Assembly: GCA_009667805.1 (NCBI GenBank)
Contig: CM019067.1
Coordinates: forward strand, 67,006,637 to 67,070,636
DNA length: 64,000 bases
From: Leptobrachium leishanense
Lineage: Eukaryota; Chordata; Amphibia; Anura; Megophryidae
Direction: 5' to 3'
Each line of letters opens with the position of its first letter. Within the stretch, counting starts at the first letter, position 1. The position numbers and the translations under genes are program-made. Below the pieces are notes generated by a model. It saw nothing but the letters and a program-made list of their open reading frames with translations, was not told the DNA's origin and ran no database searches. Below, piece by piece: positions 31,698 to 42,895 of the stretch.

Positions 31698-31964
31698 GTG
31701 TTGCGCAACATAGTTGATAGAAAAAAGGTGTTTTGTAACAATTAGCAGTCACAGGAGAATCAGAGATTTAACCCTGAATAACATGAACGTGCTGGGCCAC
31801 CTAAACAGATGGATCACCTTTTCTACATGAGAACTGGTGAAAGAAGTGCAAATATATGTGAACAAAGATAAAACATAACTTATTGTCATTCAATAGACAG
31901 AAATAAAAACTGATCATGATCATGATCCACAGACAAAAACATAGATAAAAACACATACCTCTGT
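31698..31964. other. No gene seen
   Basis: Unremarkable AT-rich sequence up to a perfect hairpin. Confidence 0.4.
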
Positions 31965-32038
31965 ATATACTCCTATATGATTGCTAGTGCAAAATTTACT
32001 TTATTAGGTTTAGCACTAGCAATCATATAGGAGTATAT
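31965..32038. repeat. Perfect 26-bp inverted repeat with 22-nt loop
   Basis: Arms 31965-31990 and 32013-32038 pair without mismatch, and the loop is AT-rich (aaaatttactttattagg). It could be a young MITE, a fold-back end or a miRNA-like precursor. No TSD is evident. Confidence 0.9.
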
Positions 32039-32227
32039 GGAAGGAGGTGTGAAGAGGAGACAGCAGGACAAGAGAGCAGGGCTAGCTGTGCAGCAGCCAG
32101 GGGGATACCTCTTCTTTGGTAAGATTCCCCTAGCTGATTCCCATGGGCAGCAATTTCCTACCCTGCATGCCCCCCTCCTCCAGCTCTCCCTCTGATCTCA
32201 GGGGGGCATCCAGGGGAGGAAAACAGT

Positions 32228-33015
32228 ACACAGTGGGGTCAAAGAGAGGAGAGTCACAGAGAGAGGGATGAGAAAGGGTTCACAAAAAGAGAGAGGGGTC
32301 ACAGAGAGAGAGAGCGGGGTCACAGAGTAAGAGAGAGGGATGAAAGAGAGAGGGGTCACAAAGAGAGACAGGTCACAGAGGGAGAGGGATCACAGAGAGA
32401 GAGAGAGAGAGAGAGGAGTCACAGAGAGGGATGAAAGAAAGGGGGACAAAAAGAGAGGAGGAAGAGAGAGGTCACTCAGAGAAGGGCAGATAGAGGGGGG
32501 TCACAGAGAGAGGGCTCACAGAGAGAGTGGTTGGAGAGAGGAGAGTCACACAGTAAAAGGGATAACAGAGTGGGGTCACAGTGAGAGAGAGAGGGGTGAG
32601 GTAAAAAGAGGGGTCGCAGCAAGAGGGAGAGGGGGTCAGAGAGAGAGAGAGCTCACATAGAGAGTGAAGGGCCACACAAAGAGAGGGATCATAGAGATGT
32701 GTGACAGAGAGACATACGGATCACAGAGAGTAGGGCCATAGAGGGAGTGATCATAAAGTGAGACGTGTGACAGAGAGAGGAGGTTAGAGAGAGAGAGAGA
32801 GAGGGGTCACACACTGAGAGGGAGTGTGAGAGAGGGGGATCACACTGAAAGAGGAGTCACAGTGAGAGAAAGAAGAGTCAAGGTGAGAGGGGGTGTCAGA
32901 GAGAGCGTGATCATAGAGAGATGTGTGACAGAGAGAGGGGTTACACAATGAGAGAGACTCGAGAGGGGTCACACAGTGATAGAGAAGGGTGAGAAAGAGA
33001 GAGAGAATACACAGA
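32228..33015 (+). repeat. GA-rich simple repeat (gagagaggggtcacag family)
   Basis: About 790 bp of degenerate units mixing (GA)n with gtcacagagag. The open frames inside are low-complexity. Confidence 0.95.
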
Positions 33016-33207
33016 AATGAGAGGGGCTACAAATTCACACTGTATATTACTGTGAGTTTTATTGCTGTGGCGCTCTGTGATACGCTCACACATGCCTCGT
33101 TTTTGTTTGCGTTTTTTGGGGAGGGGCAGCATTTAATTCTTGGATCCAAGCAGCACAGTTGCTTGGGCTGGCCCTGAAAGTAGTAGATGTAGAAACCCTG
33201 AAACATG

Positions 33208-33608
33208 TGTAGTGCTCACTCCCGGAGGAGCCGCTGAAATTGAACCTCTGGTCAGTCTCCCCGCACTAGGGAATAAATATACTCCAGCACCGTCGTGGAT
33301 TTTATAAATTATATAGTTTACTGGATAAACTGGCATATAATGAGTAACACGGTATATATATATATTTACAGTACTTCGTAATGCGGGAAACGCGCAGCGG
33401 AAAAGAGAAAAATATATCTTTAACCCCCTTTGTGGTTGGGGAGTGAGTCCCGTACGGGTTCAGTTCTTCTTTCTACCACTGGAGCAGACATCTCTTCGGA
33501 GTATGATCCTTCCAGTGAAGGCATAGAACTGTAGTCATAAGATTCGACTTCAGGAGCTACAGGGATTTCAATAGTCTTGGGGGCTTCTAACTGAAATTCA
33601 GGAATACG
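33208..33608 (-). mobile_element. Chimeric gypsy fragment: LTR start fused to the 3' end of pol
   Basis: 33208-33365 matches the LTR at 41693-41850 and 33421-33447 matches 41852-41880, with a roughly 45-bp foreign segment between. At 33447 it jumps directly to sequence homologous to the end of pol (33447-33596 against about 35647-35796). The minus-strand frame keeps the APVVERRTE and VAPEVESYDYSSMPSLEGS segments with a few differences. The join has only a few bases of microhomology. Confidence 0.8.
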
Positions 33609-34989
33609 AAATTTATCTATTTTATACATTGTAACATACGATCAGAAAGTATATCTTATTCGTTTAAATACATTACCACATTGGATATACTCACTATGTG
33701 ATTAGGTTACCTTTGAACCCGGAAGTAAACGATTAGACACACCCTAATTGAAAACCTATTGTATCTATATAAAGAAAGACCTGTGGAATGCCTCTGATTG
33801 CCCCTTTTTCTCTTATGGACTGATGAAGGCACGTGAGTTGCCGAAACGCGTATCCTCCACCATTATCATTCTTCTTTTTTCCCTTCCTCCCCACCCTTTA
33901 TTTTAGATTTTCTCAATAAACCACGTTATTTTAACTTACCAATTCGTTGTTTTGCTGCTGTTTTTTTGGTCTATTTACTTTATTTGCCCTTCTGAGCCAG
34001 TAGAAGACCACTAAAGAGGTGCAGCTAAAGAGGTGACGGTGCCCACCGAGCAAAGGAGCACTGCATGCCATTAAGCTGAGCCTGGAACAAGGCTCCACCA
34101 TCGGTGAGTGAGACTAACCCTATTTCTACCAATGTACCCAGTCACCACTCAAGTTGCGCTATGAATACTTTGTCTTTCTATATCCGAGGTGAACAATAAT
34201 TTTAAAAGAAGGGAAGAGGCCACTCTATATTTGGCCCAGTGCATTTCGAACCAGAGCCTGGACCATATAGGCTCTGGAAAGTGTAAGTGTGCATTTTTCT
34301 CGCATCCTTCCATGACAAATTTATCTAGACAATATTGCACTATTTTTCTGTCTCTCTCTCTTTTTTTTCCCCTTCCCCGCATTTCGAGAACGGTGAATCT
34401 ACTAGAACGCAGAATCCACTAGGACAACAAGGATAAGATCCATCTCTCCCCCATTTGGAGGATTCTCGTATACGGACGCTATAAGTGAGAGGCCTACACA
34501 GTTATCAACAAGCCCTCCTTCTATTTATTCACGTATAAGACTGCTTTTTAGCCTTTTTAGACTTTTTGCACTATCTTTGGACTATTTTTATAACCTTTTT
34601 TGTGCTATTTCAATTGCACTTTATATTTTCACTTTGCACAAGAAGTGTGTGTTGTTTTTTATGCCCTTTTTATGTACTTTTATGTTTTTATGACCTGTTC
34701 ATATATTCACACTTTATAACGTGCACAACGTTTTTAGCTGTTATTTGCTCCATATGCACTTTTGATTGCATTTGCACTACTTAAAATAGCACTTTATCAT
34801 TGGTCTCCTCCTAGACTGTGCTCCTAGCCAGCACTTTTCTAGCTGCTCACACCATATGCACTTTTGATTGCATTGCACTTTCCGAATGTTTACTTAAGAT
34901 AGCACTTTACCAATTGGTCTGTTCCTAGACTGTGCTCTAACATTTCTGTTTCGCACTAACCCGGATTTTAACGCAAATTACCTCCCTTT
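33609..34989. other. Unassigned sequence with an internal duplication
   Basis: No gene seen. A block of about 110 bp is duplicated imperfectly at about 34735-34835 and 34845-34945, containing catatgcacttttgattgca. It contains tgatgaaggcacgtgag..ccgaaacgcgt near 33820, a motif type common in dispersed amphibian repeats. Part of it may be the 3' LTR of the neighbouring gypsy element. Confidence 0.4.
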
Positions 34990-35338
34990 TGCGCCACTGG
35001 AGTAACTCCCACTTCTTACTGTGGTGGATCACTGGGTCTTCATAGATAAAGGCGGAAAACCCGGTCTCAAACTCTGTCAGGCACCACCTGCGCTCCGGCC
35101 TAGTCACTGTCCAGTTCAGCTACACTGCGTCTTGCTTCTCTCACTCCTAGGCGCGCTCTGCCAGCTCTTTCCACGAGGCTCAGGATGTCAGCGTCTCTCC
35201 CCCACCCACTTCCTGTCCCTGCCCGCAAAGCATGCCGGGAAATGTAGTCCCAATGTTCAGTGTCTCACATCGCGCTTGTCTCCCTCCAGTGGCCAAAAAT
35301 AAGTACTACACGGCAGGGGATTTAAAACCAGCGCTACA
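34990..35338 (-). repeat. gypsy 3' LTR, PPT-proximal part
   Basis: It abuts the PPT and ends ..gcgctaca, the inverted match of the 5' LTR start tgtagcgc. The far boundary is uncertain. It includes a ZNF143-like motif. Confidence 0.55.
35230..35251 (-). promoter_or_regulatory. ZNF143/SBS-like promoter motif in the gypsy LTR
   Basis: On the minus strand: GGGACTACATTTCCCGGCAT, close to the known ZNF143 consensus ACTACAATTCCCAGCATGC. It lies about 90-110 bp inside the LTR. Use as an LTR promoter element is inferred. Confidence 0.45.
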
Positions 35339-35351
35339 CTCTCCCCCTCCT
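35339..35351 (-). other. gypsy polypurine tract
   Basis: ctctccccctcct on the plus strand is AGGAGGGGGAGAG on the minus strand, immediately upstream of the 3' LTR start TGTAGCGC. Confidence 0.75.
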
Positions 35352-35408
35352 AGAACTCTTGGGTCTCTCCAAGGAGGTACAACAGTTGCATTACATTTTC
35401 CACATCTA

Positions 35409-37736
35409 TTAGGCAACATATACAGGCTCAGCAGCAAGCATACAGTGGGTTAGATACACTTCCTCAAGTTGACTCATGCTTTGGACTACCTCAGCTAACA
35501 TAGTAGACACGTCGGGCAACCTTCGCACTGTGGTGACAGCTTCTTCAGTGCTATGTCCTGGTGAGTCGTAGGTGAGTCGCTGGGGCGGTCGAACAGAGCG
35601 TTTTGGTTCAATCAGTTCCTCTTCAGGTGGAAGTACTATAGGCGCGGGTTCAGTTCTTCTTTCTACCACTGGAGCAGACATCTCTTCAGAGTATGATCCT
35701 TCCAGTGAAGGCATAGAACTGTAGTCATAAGATTCGACTTCAGGAGCTACAGGGATTTCAATAGTCTCGGGGGCTTCTAACTGAAATTCAGGAGCCTCAG
35801 GCCTCAAATTACTTTCCCACCTTTCAGGAACTGAGATAACCTCTTCAGGCTCCGGTGAGCGCAGCCAGTCCAGACAAAAACTCTCTTCCTCACTGTCCCT
35901 TTCTCTCTCTTCGACAGCCCGGGTCTGCTGAGACCGAGTAACAGGAGGCAAACGTGGAGCAGGCGGATTTGGCAGAGAAAGTTCGTCCCCAACTGGTATC
36001 CTCACAGCCTCTCTCAAAGGTAATAAATGATTCCGGTGCCAGTTCTTAAGAGGCCCAGCCTTTCCATCCGGCCGGATTTGATACACCAGCAGACCCGGCA
36101 GTTGCTTGTAGACAATGTAGACCTGAGAACTCCATCTATCCGCTAACTTGTGCCTCGCAGCAGCACCCAAGTTCTTCAACAAAACCCTATCACCGGGTTG
36201 TAGATCCTGTATCCGAACTTTCAAGTCATAGTTCCATTTATTCCTTTGTTCCCTGTTTCCTGAGGTCAAACGGGCCTGTTCAAACGCAGAGGCCAGATTC
36301 GTTTGAAGTCTATACACGTAATTTCTATGGGAAGCTACCGATGTCTGGTCCAGAGATAACCCAAACGCCAAATCAACCGGCAGTCGAGCCTCTCTTCCGA
36401 ACATAAGACGGTATGGTGAGTATCCAGTAGCGTCACTCTCCGTACTGTTATACGCATGCACCAGCGTAGCTATGTGACGACTCCAGCTCTGCTTCTCTGT
36501 GTTTGACAGTGTCCCCAGCATATTTAGCAGCGTGCGATTGAACCTTTCGGGTTGAGCATCACCTTGAGGGTGATATGGTGTAGTTCGGGTCTTTTGGATT
36601 CCCAGCAGTTCCAGTAATTGCCCAACAAGCCGGCTTTCAAAGTCTCTACCCTGATCAGAGTGTATTCTCCTTGGTAGGCCGTAGTGAACAAAGAACTTTT
36701 CCATCAGAACTTTCGCCACCGTTGGAGCGCGTTGGTCTCTTGTAGAAAAGGCTTGGGCGTAACGTGTGAAGTGATCAGTCACTATTAGAATATTTCCCTG
36801 CCCACTAGCATCTGGCTCTAAGCACAGGAAGTCAATGCACACCAAATCCATGGGTCCTTGACTTTGCAGATGGCTCATTGGAGCAGTTCGGGTCGGTAGG
36901 GTCTTCCTTTGAATGCACCTCAGACATGAATGGCAGTAACTTTCCACTTCAGCTCTCATGCAAGGCCAATAGAACCTGTCTCGCACCAGCTTAAAAGTCC
37001 TTTCTGCTCCCAAATGTCCATGCTCATCATGTAGCGATCGCAGTACACTCTCCCTATGTTTAGTGGGAAGGAACAACTGTTGGGTCTCTTCAGCATTGGT
37101 AGAGGGGCCCCTTCGGTAGACCACCCCATCCAACATCTTCAACCGCTCCCACTCTTTGTAGACCAATCTGGCTCCATCTGGGGAATTGGTCAGCAGAATT
37201 TCCCGCTGGTTCACAGTTAGGGCCTTTATGGTTAACGCAATTAAGGGGTCTCTAGCCTGATCAGCTTTCAGATCCTGTTTTGAAAAGGTAGGCAGACTTT
37301 CATCCCTCAACTGCGTAGGGTTGCAGTAGAACTCCGGAATAGCCGCAGCCATGTCTCCTATGGCCTCCGCTTCAATCCCTCCCTTGACCCGGGGCTCTGC
37401 TCCTTGACACAAAGCTTGTACCCCATCTGGAGTTAACTGAGTCCATTCTGTAGTGTTGGGTCTTCTCGACAAAGCATCAGCATCTCGATTATTCACCCCA
37501 GGGCGATATTTCAGGCTGAACCGAAACCCTGACAGAGCGGCCAACCACCGATGTCCCGTTGCATCCAGTTTTGCAGTAGTAAGGACGTAGGTAAGAGGAT
37601 TGTTATCTGTCTTTATCACAAACTCGGCCCCATACAGATAGTCCTTTAGCTTGTCTACCACTGCCCACTTTAAGGCTAGGAACTCCAACTTGTGGGTAGG
37701 ATAGTTCTTTTCTGAAGGCGTAAGGCTCCGGCTCAC
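35409..37736 (-). pseudogene. gypsy pol C-terminal part: RNase H, integrase and tail
   Basis: A 775-codon open frame without internal stops. RNase H landmarks are KTDNNPLTYVL and DADALSRRP. Integrase has the HHCC zinc domain (HRESVLRSLHDEHGHLGAER ... CHSCLRCIQ) and a catalytic core with Asp in VCIDFLCLEPD, Asp in IHSDQGRDFES and Glu in HPQGDAQPERFNR. A GPY/F-like region (RVLLKNLG...LADRW) follows. The last about 200 residues are an acidic, Pro-rich tail (PSLEGSYSEEMSAPVVE) of unknown function. It is cut off from RT by an L2 insertion, so it is not expressed as a full polyprotein. Confidence 0.9.
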
Positions 37737-37917
37737 ATTATTATTATTATTATTATTATTCTTTATTTATAAAGCGCCAGCATATTCCGCAGCGCTGTAC
37801 AATAAGCACAGTATAGACAGGGTTACAATACAGTGAACAACATTTGACAAACAGTACAGGAGGAGATGAGGGCCCTATTCCCGTAGGAACTCACAATCTA
37901 GGAGGTTTGGGGTTGGC
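37737..37917 (-). mobile_element. L2-type LINE 3' tail inserted in pol
   Basis: The reverse complement matches 51484-51647 (gtgagttcctatgggaatag ... gctgcggaatatgctggcgc) and ends in (AAT)n, seen here as attattatt. It sits between VLYQEYGGLLRPVA and SRSLTPSEKN, splitting RNase H. The direction of the tail shows the same strand as the gypsy. Confidence 0.9.
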
Positions 37918-38919
37918 TACAGGCCTCAGTAATCCACCATACTCTTGATACAGGACTCCTCCTAGGCCTGCTCTGCTGGCATCCACATGTAACTCGTACG
38001 GCTTGTGAGGATTCGCATAGGCCAAGACAGGAGCTTGAGTTAAGCTCTCTTTCAGCTTCGTAAAAGCACCCTCACATTGACTAGTCCATTCTCCCTGGAT
38101 AGGCTCTCGAGCTTTCCTTGGCCCTGGAGTTGACGGATTTCGGTCAGAGACCTTGCAGCCTTCTTCGGTGCTTTCCTTCTGTAGGAGCTTGTTCAGTGGT
38201 TGAGCTATTTTTGCGAATCCTCCTACAAATCTTCGATAATAAGAGCAGAACCCCAAGAAAGATCTAAGTTCAGTAACGCTTCGGGGTCTAGGCCAAGAAG
38301 CTACGGCCTCCAACTTCCGAGGATCTGTCGAAACGCCTTCTGCTGAGACCACATGTCCCAGATACGTAACAGATGGTAAACAGAATTGACATTTCTCCAG
38401 AGATAGTTTCAATCCCTCTTCATGGAGCCTCTTCAAGACCTTCTCCAAACGTTGTTCATGTTCTTGCAGAGTCTTCCCGAACACAATTATGTCATCCAGG
38501 TACACTAATACTTCGATCAGATTCATGTCCCCGACTGTCTTCTCCATTAACCGTTGGAACGTGGCTGGAGCCCCAGTAAGGCCTTGAGGCATTCTGTTAA
38601 ATTCGAAGAACCCCAATGGGCAGATGTACGCAGTCTTCTCTTTGTGTTCAGGATGCATTGGTATCTGGTGATAAACGCTTCGCAGGTCTAGTACACTAAA
38701 CCATTTTGCTCCCGACAAACACTGTAAGGCATCTTCTATCCGAGGAGTAGCATATTGATCTGGGATGGTTCTCCGATTCAGCGTGCGATAGTCTATGCAT
38801 AGGCGGACAGAACCATTCTTCTTCCGGACCATTTCTATTGGAGATGCATATGGACTCCTGGACTCTTGGATCACCTTGGTTCTTTGCAGTTCATTCAACT
38901 GTTCTCTTAGATCATCCAA
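37918..38919 (-). pseudogene. gypsy reverse transcriptase and start of RNase H
   Basis: The open frame carries all RT blocks: SPYASPIEMVRKKNGSVRLC, DYRTLNRRTIPDQY, FSVLDLRSVYHQIPM, the GFFEFNRMPQGLTGAPATFQ region and the catalytic VLVYLDDIIVF, followed by FLGFCSYYRRFVGGFA. RNase H begins at YELHVDASRAGLGGVLYQE. Upstream, 39076-38920 continues the same protein in another frame (frameshift near 38970). Confidence 0.92.
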
Positions 38920-39076
38920 GTCTCCCAGCGGAACTCGTCTTGACCTTTCACGAAACGGCTTTTCCTCTTGTAATCAAATGTGGTGCTCAGTACTTTTAGC
39001 TAGGCCCACGTCGAACTCATCTTTCGAGAACAAGTCTCTCCACTTTAGAACTTGGGACTGAAGACGTTTCTTCCAT

Positions 39077-40147
39077 TCAGGTGAAAGGAGCTTCCTTGGG
39101 GTAGAACCTTTCATCTGGAATCTCTTTATCCACTCCCCCTCCTAAATCGGTAGGAGAGAGGGGCGTAGCGGACGCTACTTGCCCGATAGGCATTCGTGCT
39201 TTAAGGACTACTGGAGAATCAGACACATTGCACACGATGACTGAGACTCTTCCTCGTGTTCTTTTCAAAGCTTTAATGGAGATTATTTCAGGGATTACTT
39301 CAACTCCGGCTTCACTCCCATGATTAAAATCGGTTTCCAGTACCACATAGGGCCCTGGTTGCGATCCGTTCAACTTGACTGAGGCCCGGAAGCTCGCTAC
39401 TTCTCCCGATTGCAGAACCTTTTCTGTTCCTTCTAATCTCCATAGGCGCCCCACTTCGGCAGGTGCCTTCTGTTCTTCGACCATTCTCTGATAGACTGGA
39501 CGTAACATTGGGTGTACTCCTTCAGTAGAACCTTCTTCCAATACGATAGGTGTCAGGAGACGTCGCACCAAATCAGTATTCGTCCCCACTATCATGGAAC
39601 TCCTGTTTGCCCCTGAAGGCCGAGGACACACAATGGCCAATGCATCACAACCTCCGGACTGTCCGATGACTTCGGATCCGATCTCCAACTTCACCTGTAG
39701 ATACCCGTCATAAGGGAGTTTCTCAGTTCCGATACCCCATATTTCCAGATCCTTCAATTTCTGTAGAGGGATGTGCTTCAAGTGTTTCTCATAGAAGTCT
39801 CGGTAGATCAATGTCACTTGAGCCCCTGAATCCAACAGGGCTTTAGTGTAGACTCCCTCCACTTGGATTGGCACAATAGGGGAAGGACCTATCAGCTGGT
39901 CAGGAAACTTGGTGGTGGCACCAGGACACTTAGACCCAGTTTGTTGTACCCTGGCCTTCTTCTTGGCCCATGTAGGTTTTGGGTGTGCATTGCTTCCCCA
40001 TGACATAGGTCCGGATGCTAAGGGAGTGACTCTTTCAGTCCTGGCAGGCTCGGCAGTTGGCCAGACCTTGGGCCCTCTCGCCCTCTTAGTCCTGGCTTGA
40101 TTTTTGAAGCGTGTTTCAACCTTCGGGCACCCAGGTTGCTCCTTCAC
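39077..40147 (-). pseudogene. gypsy pol N-terminal part: protease and linker
   Basis: A 356-codon minus-strand frame. A basic N-terminal stretch (KTRFKNQART-like, Lys/Arg/Pro rich) precedes the aspartic protease motif KALLDSGAQVTLIYRDF at about residues 105-121. ILR-like IWGIGTEKLPYDGYLQVKLE follows. It overlaps the end of the knuckle frame at 40144-40147 by 4 bp, a common gag-pol junction arrangement. Confidence 0.8.
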
Positions 40148-40503
40148 TTGTGCCCTCTGGCGTTTCCCGCCGGAAAGGTAGATAACAGTCCTTCCAAAGC
40201 TTTCAAGAACTCCTCAACTCTATTTCCTTCAGGCTTTTGGCTTTTGCATTGTGCGCGGAAGTGGCCCATTTCTCCACAACTGAAACATCTCTTTTTTGAA
40301 AGCGGAGACGCAGTCGCCTGCTGTGATTCGGTTGAAGGACCCTGGCTAGACGCCACAGCAACTCCGGTTGTCTGCATGCCTGTAAGGAACTTCTGCATCT
40401 CTGTCTGTGTCTCTGTCACCTTCAACAATACTCGGCACAGTTCCGCGTGTGCCTGTTGCAATTCAGCTTGAGCTTCTTGTACCTTCTTAACAGTTTTGTG
40501 CAA
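40144..40503 (-). pseudogene. gypsy gag C-terminal part with CCHC zinc knuckle
   Basis: Helical Gln/Glu-rich N-terminal part (VQEAQAELQQAHAELCRVLL) followed by one knuckle, CFSCGEMGHFRAQC. In frame change from the preceding gag part near 40510-40570. Confidence 0.8.
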
Positions 40504-40572
40504 CTCGCCATGTGCAGAGAGGTTTAATTCTTTGACAGCCTTCTCTGTGGATTTAAAAGTGATCAGATGCTC

Positions 40573-41634
40573 TTATTCGTCCACGTCGGATCCATAGGCA
40601 TCCAACGAGTCACTTTCAGGCTGCAAACATTCATTATGCCTCACAGGTTGCGCGTAAGCTCTTTCTCCTCTCCTGAAGGATTTTTCTTCCAGCAAAGCCT
40701 CCTCCTCTCTGACAGCTCGGATCAGTTCCAGGTACTTCAGTTCTTGATTACCTTCCCCGCTTCTCAGCTGCAGCATCACTGGATCTAGAGGTTGAGCGCC
40801 CCTCAGGATCTGTTTTATTTGGATCTTATCTACTTCAGCCGGTTCGGCCCCTTTCTTGAGGAGTATCTGGTGCAGAATCTTATCTAGGCGCCTCATATAT
40901 TCAGTCATTCTCTCACCTTTCCACTGGTAGGTGTGTTCATACTGATATATGAGCTCTGCAGCCTTTTCCGTTCGCCCAAAAACTTCCCCCAGAACATTTA
41001 AATAATCTAAAGCAGTGCAGTCTTTCTTACTCAATTTTAGGTTTCTTACAGCCTCTGACGCAGGTCCCTTTAAGCTCTCAGTGATCCTTTGCTTTTTCTG
41101 TGCTTCAGGGACGTCCCACTCATCCAGAGCCTGCATCGCCTGTTCCACCCATTCTTCGAAGGTTTCTTCTCCCGCCGGAGTTGGTACGTTTCCTGTAAAA
41201 TTTCTCAACCGTCGATAACCAAAGTTAGTGTGCGGAGGGCTTGTTCTCTGACATTTAGCCAGCAAATCTCCAATAGCCACTATAAATTCAGGCACGATCA
41301 TGGCCAACGGACTGGGCGCGGGAACACTCGCGGATTCGCCACGTGGCGCACTTGGCTGAATCAGTCTGACTTCCACCTCATCGGTCAGCTTCACGCTCGC
41401 ACTCTGAAAACACACTGGAACACCCTTTCTTCACTCAGAAAGAACATATGTGTGAGAGGTATCTGGGTTCTCTTTAATGTCCAGGATTAACCCCCGATGA
41501 TCTGGTGTCAGCGCGGCCATGGCCTAGCGAATCTGATCTTCGGCCCAAGTGTCTGCAGGAATATCCATGACTATACACAATTCTAACTGACTACTGTGCT
41601 CCTCACACCACTTGGCAGCAGTGTCTGGATCCAT
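40573..41634 (-). pseudogene. gypsy gag, PNMA/ZCCHC12-like capsid
   Basis: The start ATG is at 41634-41632. The first residues (MDPDTAAKWCEEH ... LCIVMDIPADTWAEDQI) recall the N terminus of PNMA proteins (WC..........GIP). An in-frame stop follows (near 41527), then frame changes near 41430. The main frame from 41415 has LRNFTGNVPTPAGEETFEEW, then KKQRITESLKGPASEAVRNLK, the core signature of PNMA/ZCCHC12/18 capsid domains, domesticated from gypsy elements. Broken as a gene; family assignment is by motif recognition only. Confidence 0.8.
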
Positions 41635-41670
41635 ATTTAACCCTTTAAATGCAGTTTTTCCAGAGACTGG

Positions 41671-41690
41671 ATCCCGGAAACGAGCCCCCA
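41671..41690 (-). other. gypsy primer binding site, tRNA-Pro-like
   Basis: Minus strand TGGGGGCTCGTTTCCGGGAT resembles the tRNA-Pro PBS used by gammaretroviruses, with two extra T. It is two bases from the LTR start. Confidence 0.65.
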
Positions 41691-41692
41691 CG

Positions 41693-41880
41693 TGTAGCGC
41701 TCACTCCCGGAGGAGCCGCTGAAATTGAACCTCGGGTCAGTCTCCCCGCACTAGGGAATAAATATACTCCAGCACCGTCGTGGATTTTATAAATTATATA
41801 GTTTACTGGATACACTGGCATATAATGAGTAACACGGTATATATATACCCCCTTTGTGGTTGGGGAGTGAGTCCCGTACA
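41693..41880 (-). repeat. gypsy 5' LTR, truncated
   Basis: Starts TGTAGCGCTCACTCCC. The first 186 bp match the copy at 33208. The LTR end ..GCGCTACA is not found to the right, so this LTR is cut near 41880. Confidence 0.7.
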
Positions 41881-42039
41881 GGTTATGTCCCAAAGAATGT
41901 ATGTGTGTGAGTGTATTGGTACCTGGGTACAATATTCAACTGGCCAGTGAATTATTTATGAGGTATCTTCGACTAGTCACGTTGGGGCCCTGTGGGTTTT
42001 GAAACAAATTGCAGCGTGCTTTAGATTTTTCACAACGGC

Positions 42040-42262
42040 CTGGAAGGCCTCTCACCCATCCGCCAGATACTCTGATTTGGCGAATTGCCTGCTTTCTGGA
42101 TAGCCGAACGGCCAAGAAAGGTAACCGAATGCTGAATTTCAGCGTTCAGTTACCTTTCTCCAGCAATTCGGATCTCTTTGAATAACCCTGCAAATCTGCT
42201 ATTTGGTCAAAATTGTTCTCTTCTACTGCCAATTCTCCTGAGTTTCACCTTTTATTGAATAT
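42040..42262. repeat. Two partial MITEs side by side
   Basis: 42040-42190 matches the right end of the element at 43169-44054, ending gaataaccctg. 42191-42262 matches the 170-bp MITE at 50607 (ctatttggtc ... ttctcctgag). Confidence 0.7.
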
Positions 42263-42623
42263 ACCTGTATGTTGTACCCCTGTGTAAAGCAATAAAATCA
42301 TATACAAAATACATGAAAGGAGTGATGCATAATTTTACGAGTTAAAAAGTTATTTGATTTATCATTGTTAACGGAAGTGCAGTGAATAGACATTAAATAG
42401 AGATGCATTGTATTGCTTGTTATTTCCAATGACAACTTGTACAGATTGAACAATGCATGGACTTCATATGGAAATTACCATTTCAAATGTTACTGAGCTG
42501 AGAGTGTATAAATTAACTTATGTGTCATAAAGAGGAATAGTCAATTATTTTGAAATTAAATATTAGTATGATGTATGCGACTTATTCCAATGGCTTCAGA
42601 TAACGTGTGGGGGACATCACAGG
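42263..42623. other. No gene seen
   Basis: AT-rich, no recognisable features. Confidence 0.4.
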
Positions 42624-42895
42624 GCCCTATTCCATAGTTAACACTAACGTCTGCAGAATTTCCTCTAGTGTCCTCATGTTATTGTGGCAACATGCTAGCT
42701 CAGCATCTCGCCCCAGAAGTCTCACCTCTCATCCCGTGGTGAGAACGACAGCTCTATGCGCCTCTTCTGGCCACTGGGAGTAGAGTGAGAGTGGGAGAAA
42801 AAAGTCCCCGATTCTCCCTCTGTGAATCACTCCGCCGGCCTGCAGGATCTCGCAACCGGAATGAAAGCCTCAATGGAGTCCTATTGACAAAAGAC
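42624..42895. repeat. Partial palindromic MITE
   Basis: Starts gggccctattccata; contains caatggagtcctattgac and the agagtgagagtgggagaaa region found in 30901-31630 and 48583-49257. The 3' terminus is missing. Confidence 0.65.

Larger units (their letters stand above)
33208..41880 (-). mobile_element. Ty3/gypsy retrotransposon with PNMA-like gag, minus strand
   Basis: Order on the minus strand: 5' LTR (41880-41693, truncated), PBS, gag, CCHC knuckle, protease, RT, RNase H, integrase, PPT, 3' LTR end at 35338. RT precedes integrase, as in Ty3/gypsy. LTR ends are TGTAGCGC...GCGCTACA. The 3' LTR outer boundary is unclear because 33208-33608 carries a rearranged LTR copy. An L2 tail is inserted in the RNase H region. 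Confidence 0.85.

Noticed and set aside
32340..32660. 106-codon charged protein
   Set aside because: It lies wholly in a GA-rich simple repeat.
35004..35338. CpG-island promoter of a host gene
   Set aside because: The segment ends exactly at the PPT with LTR termini, so an LTR promoter explains it better.
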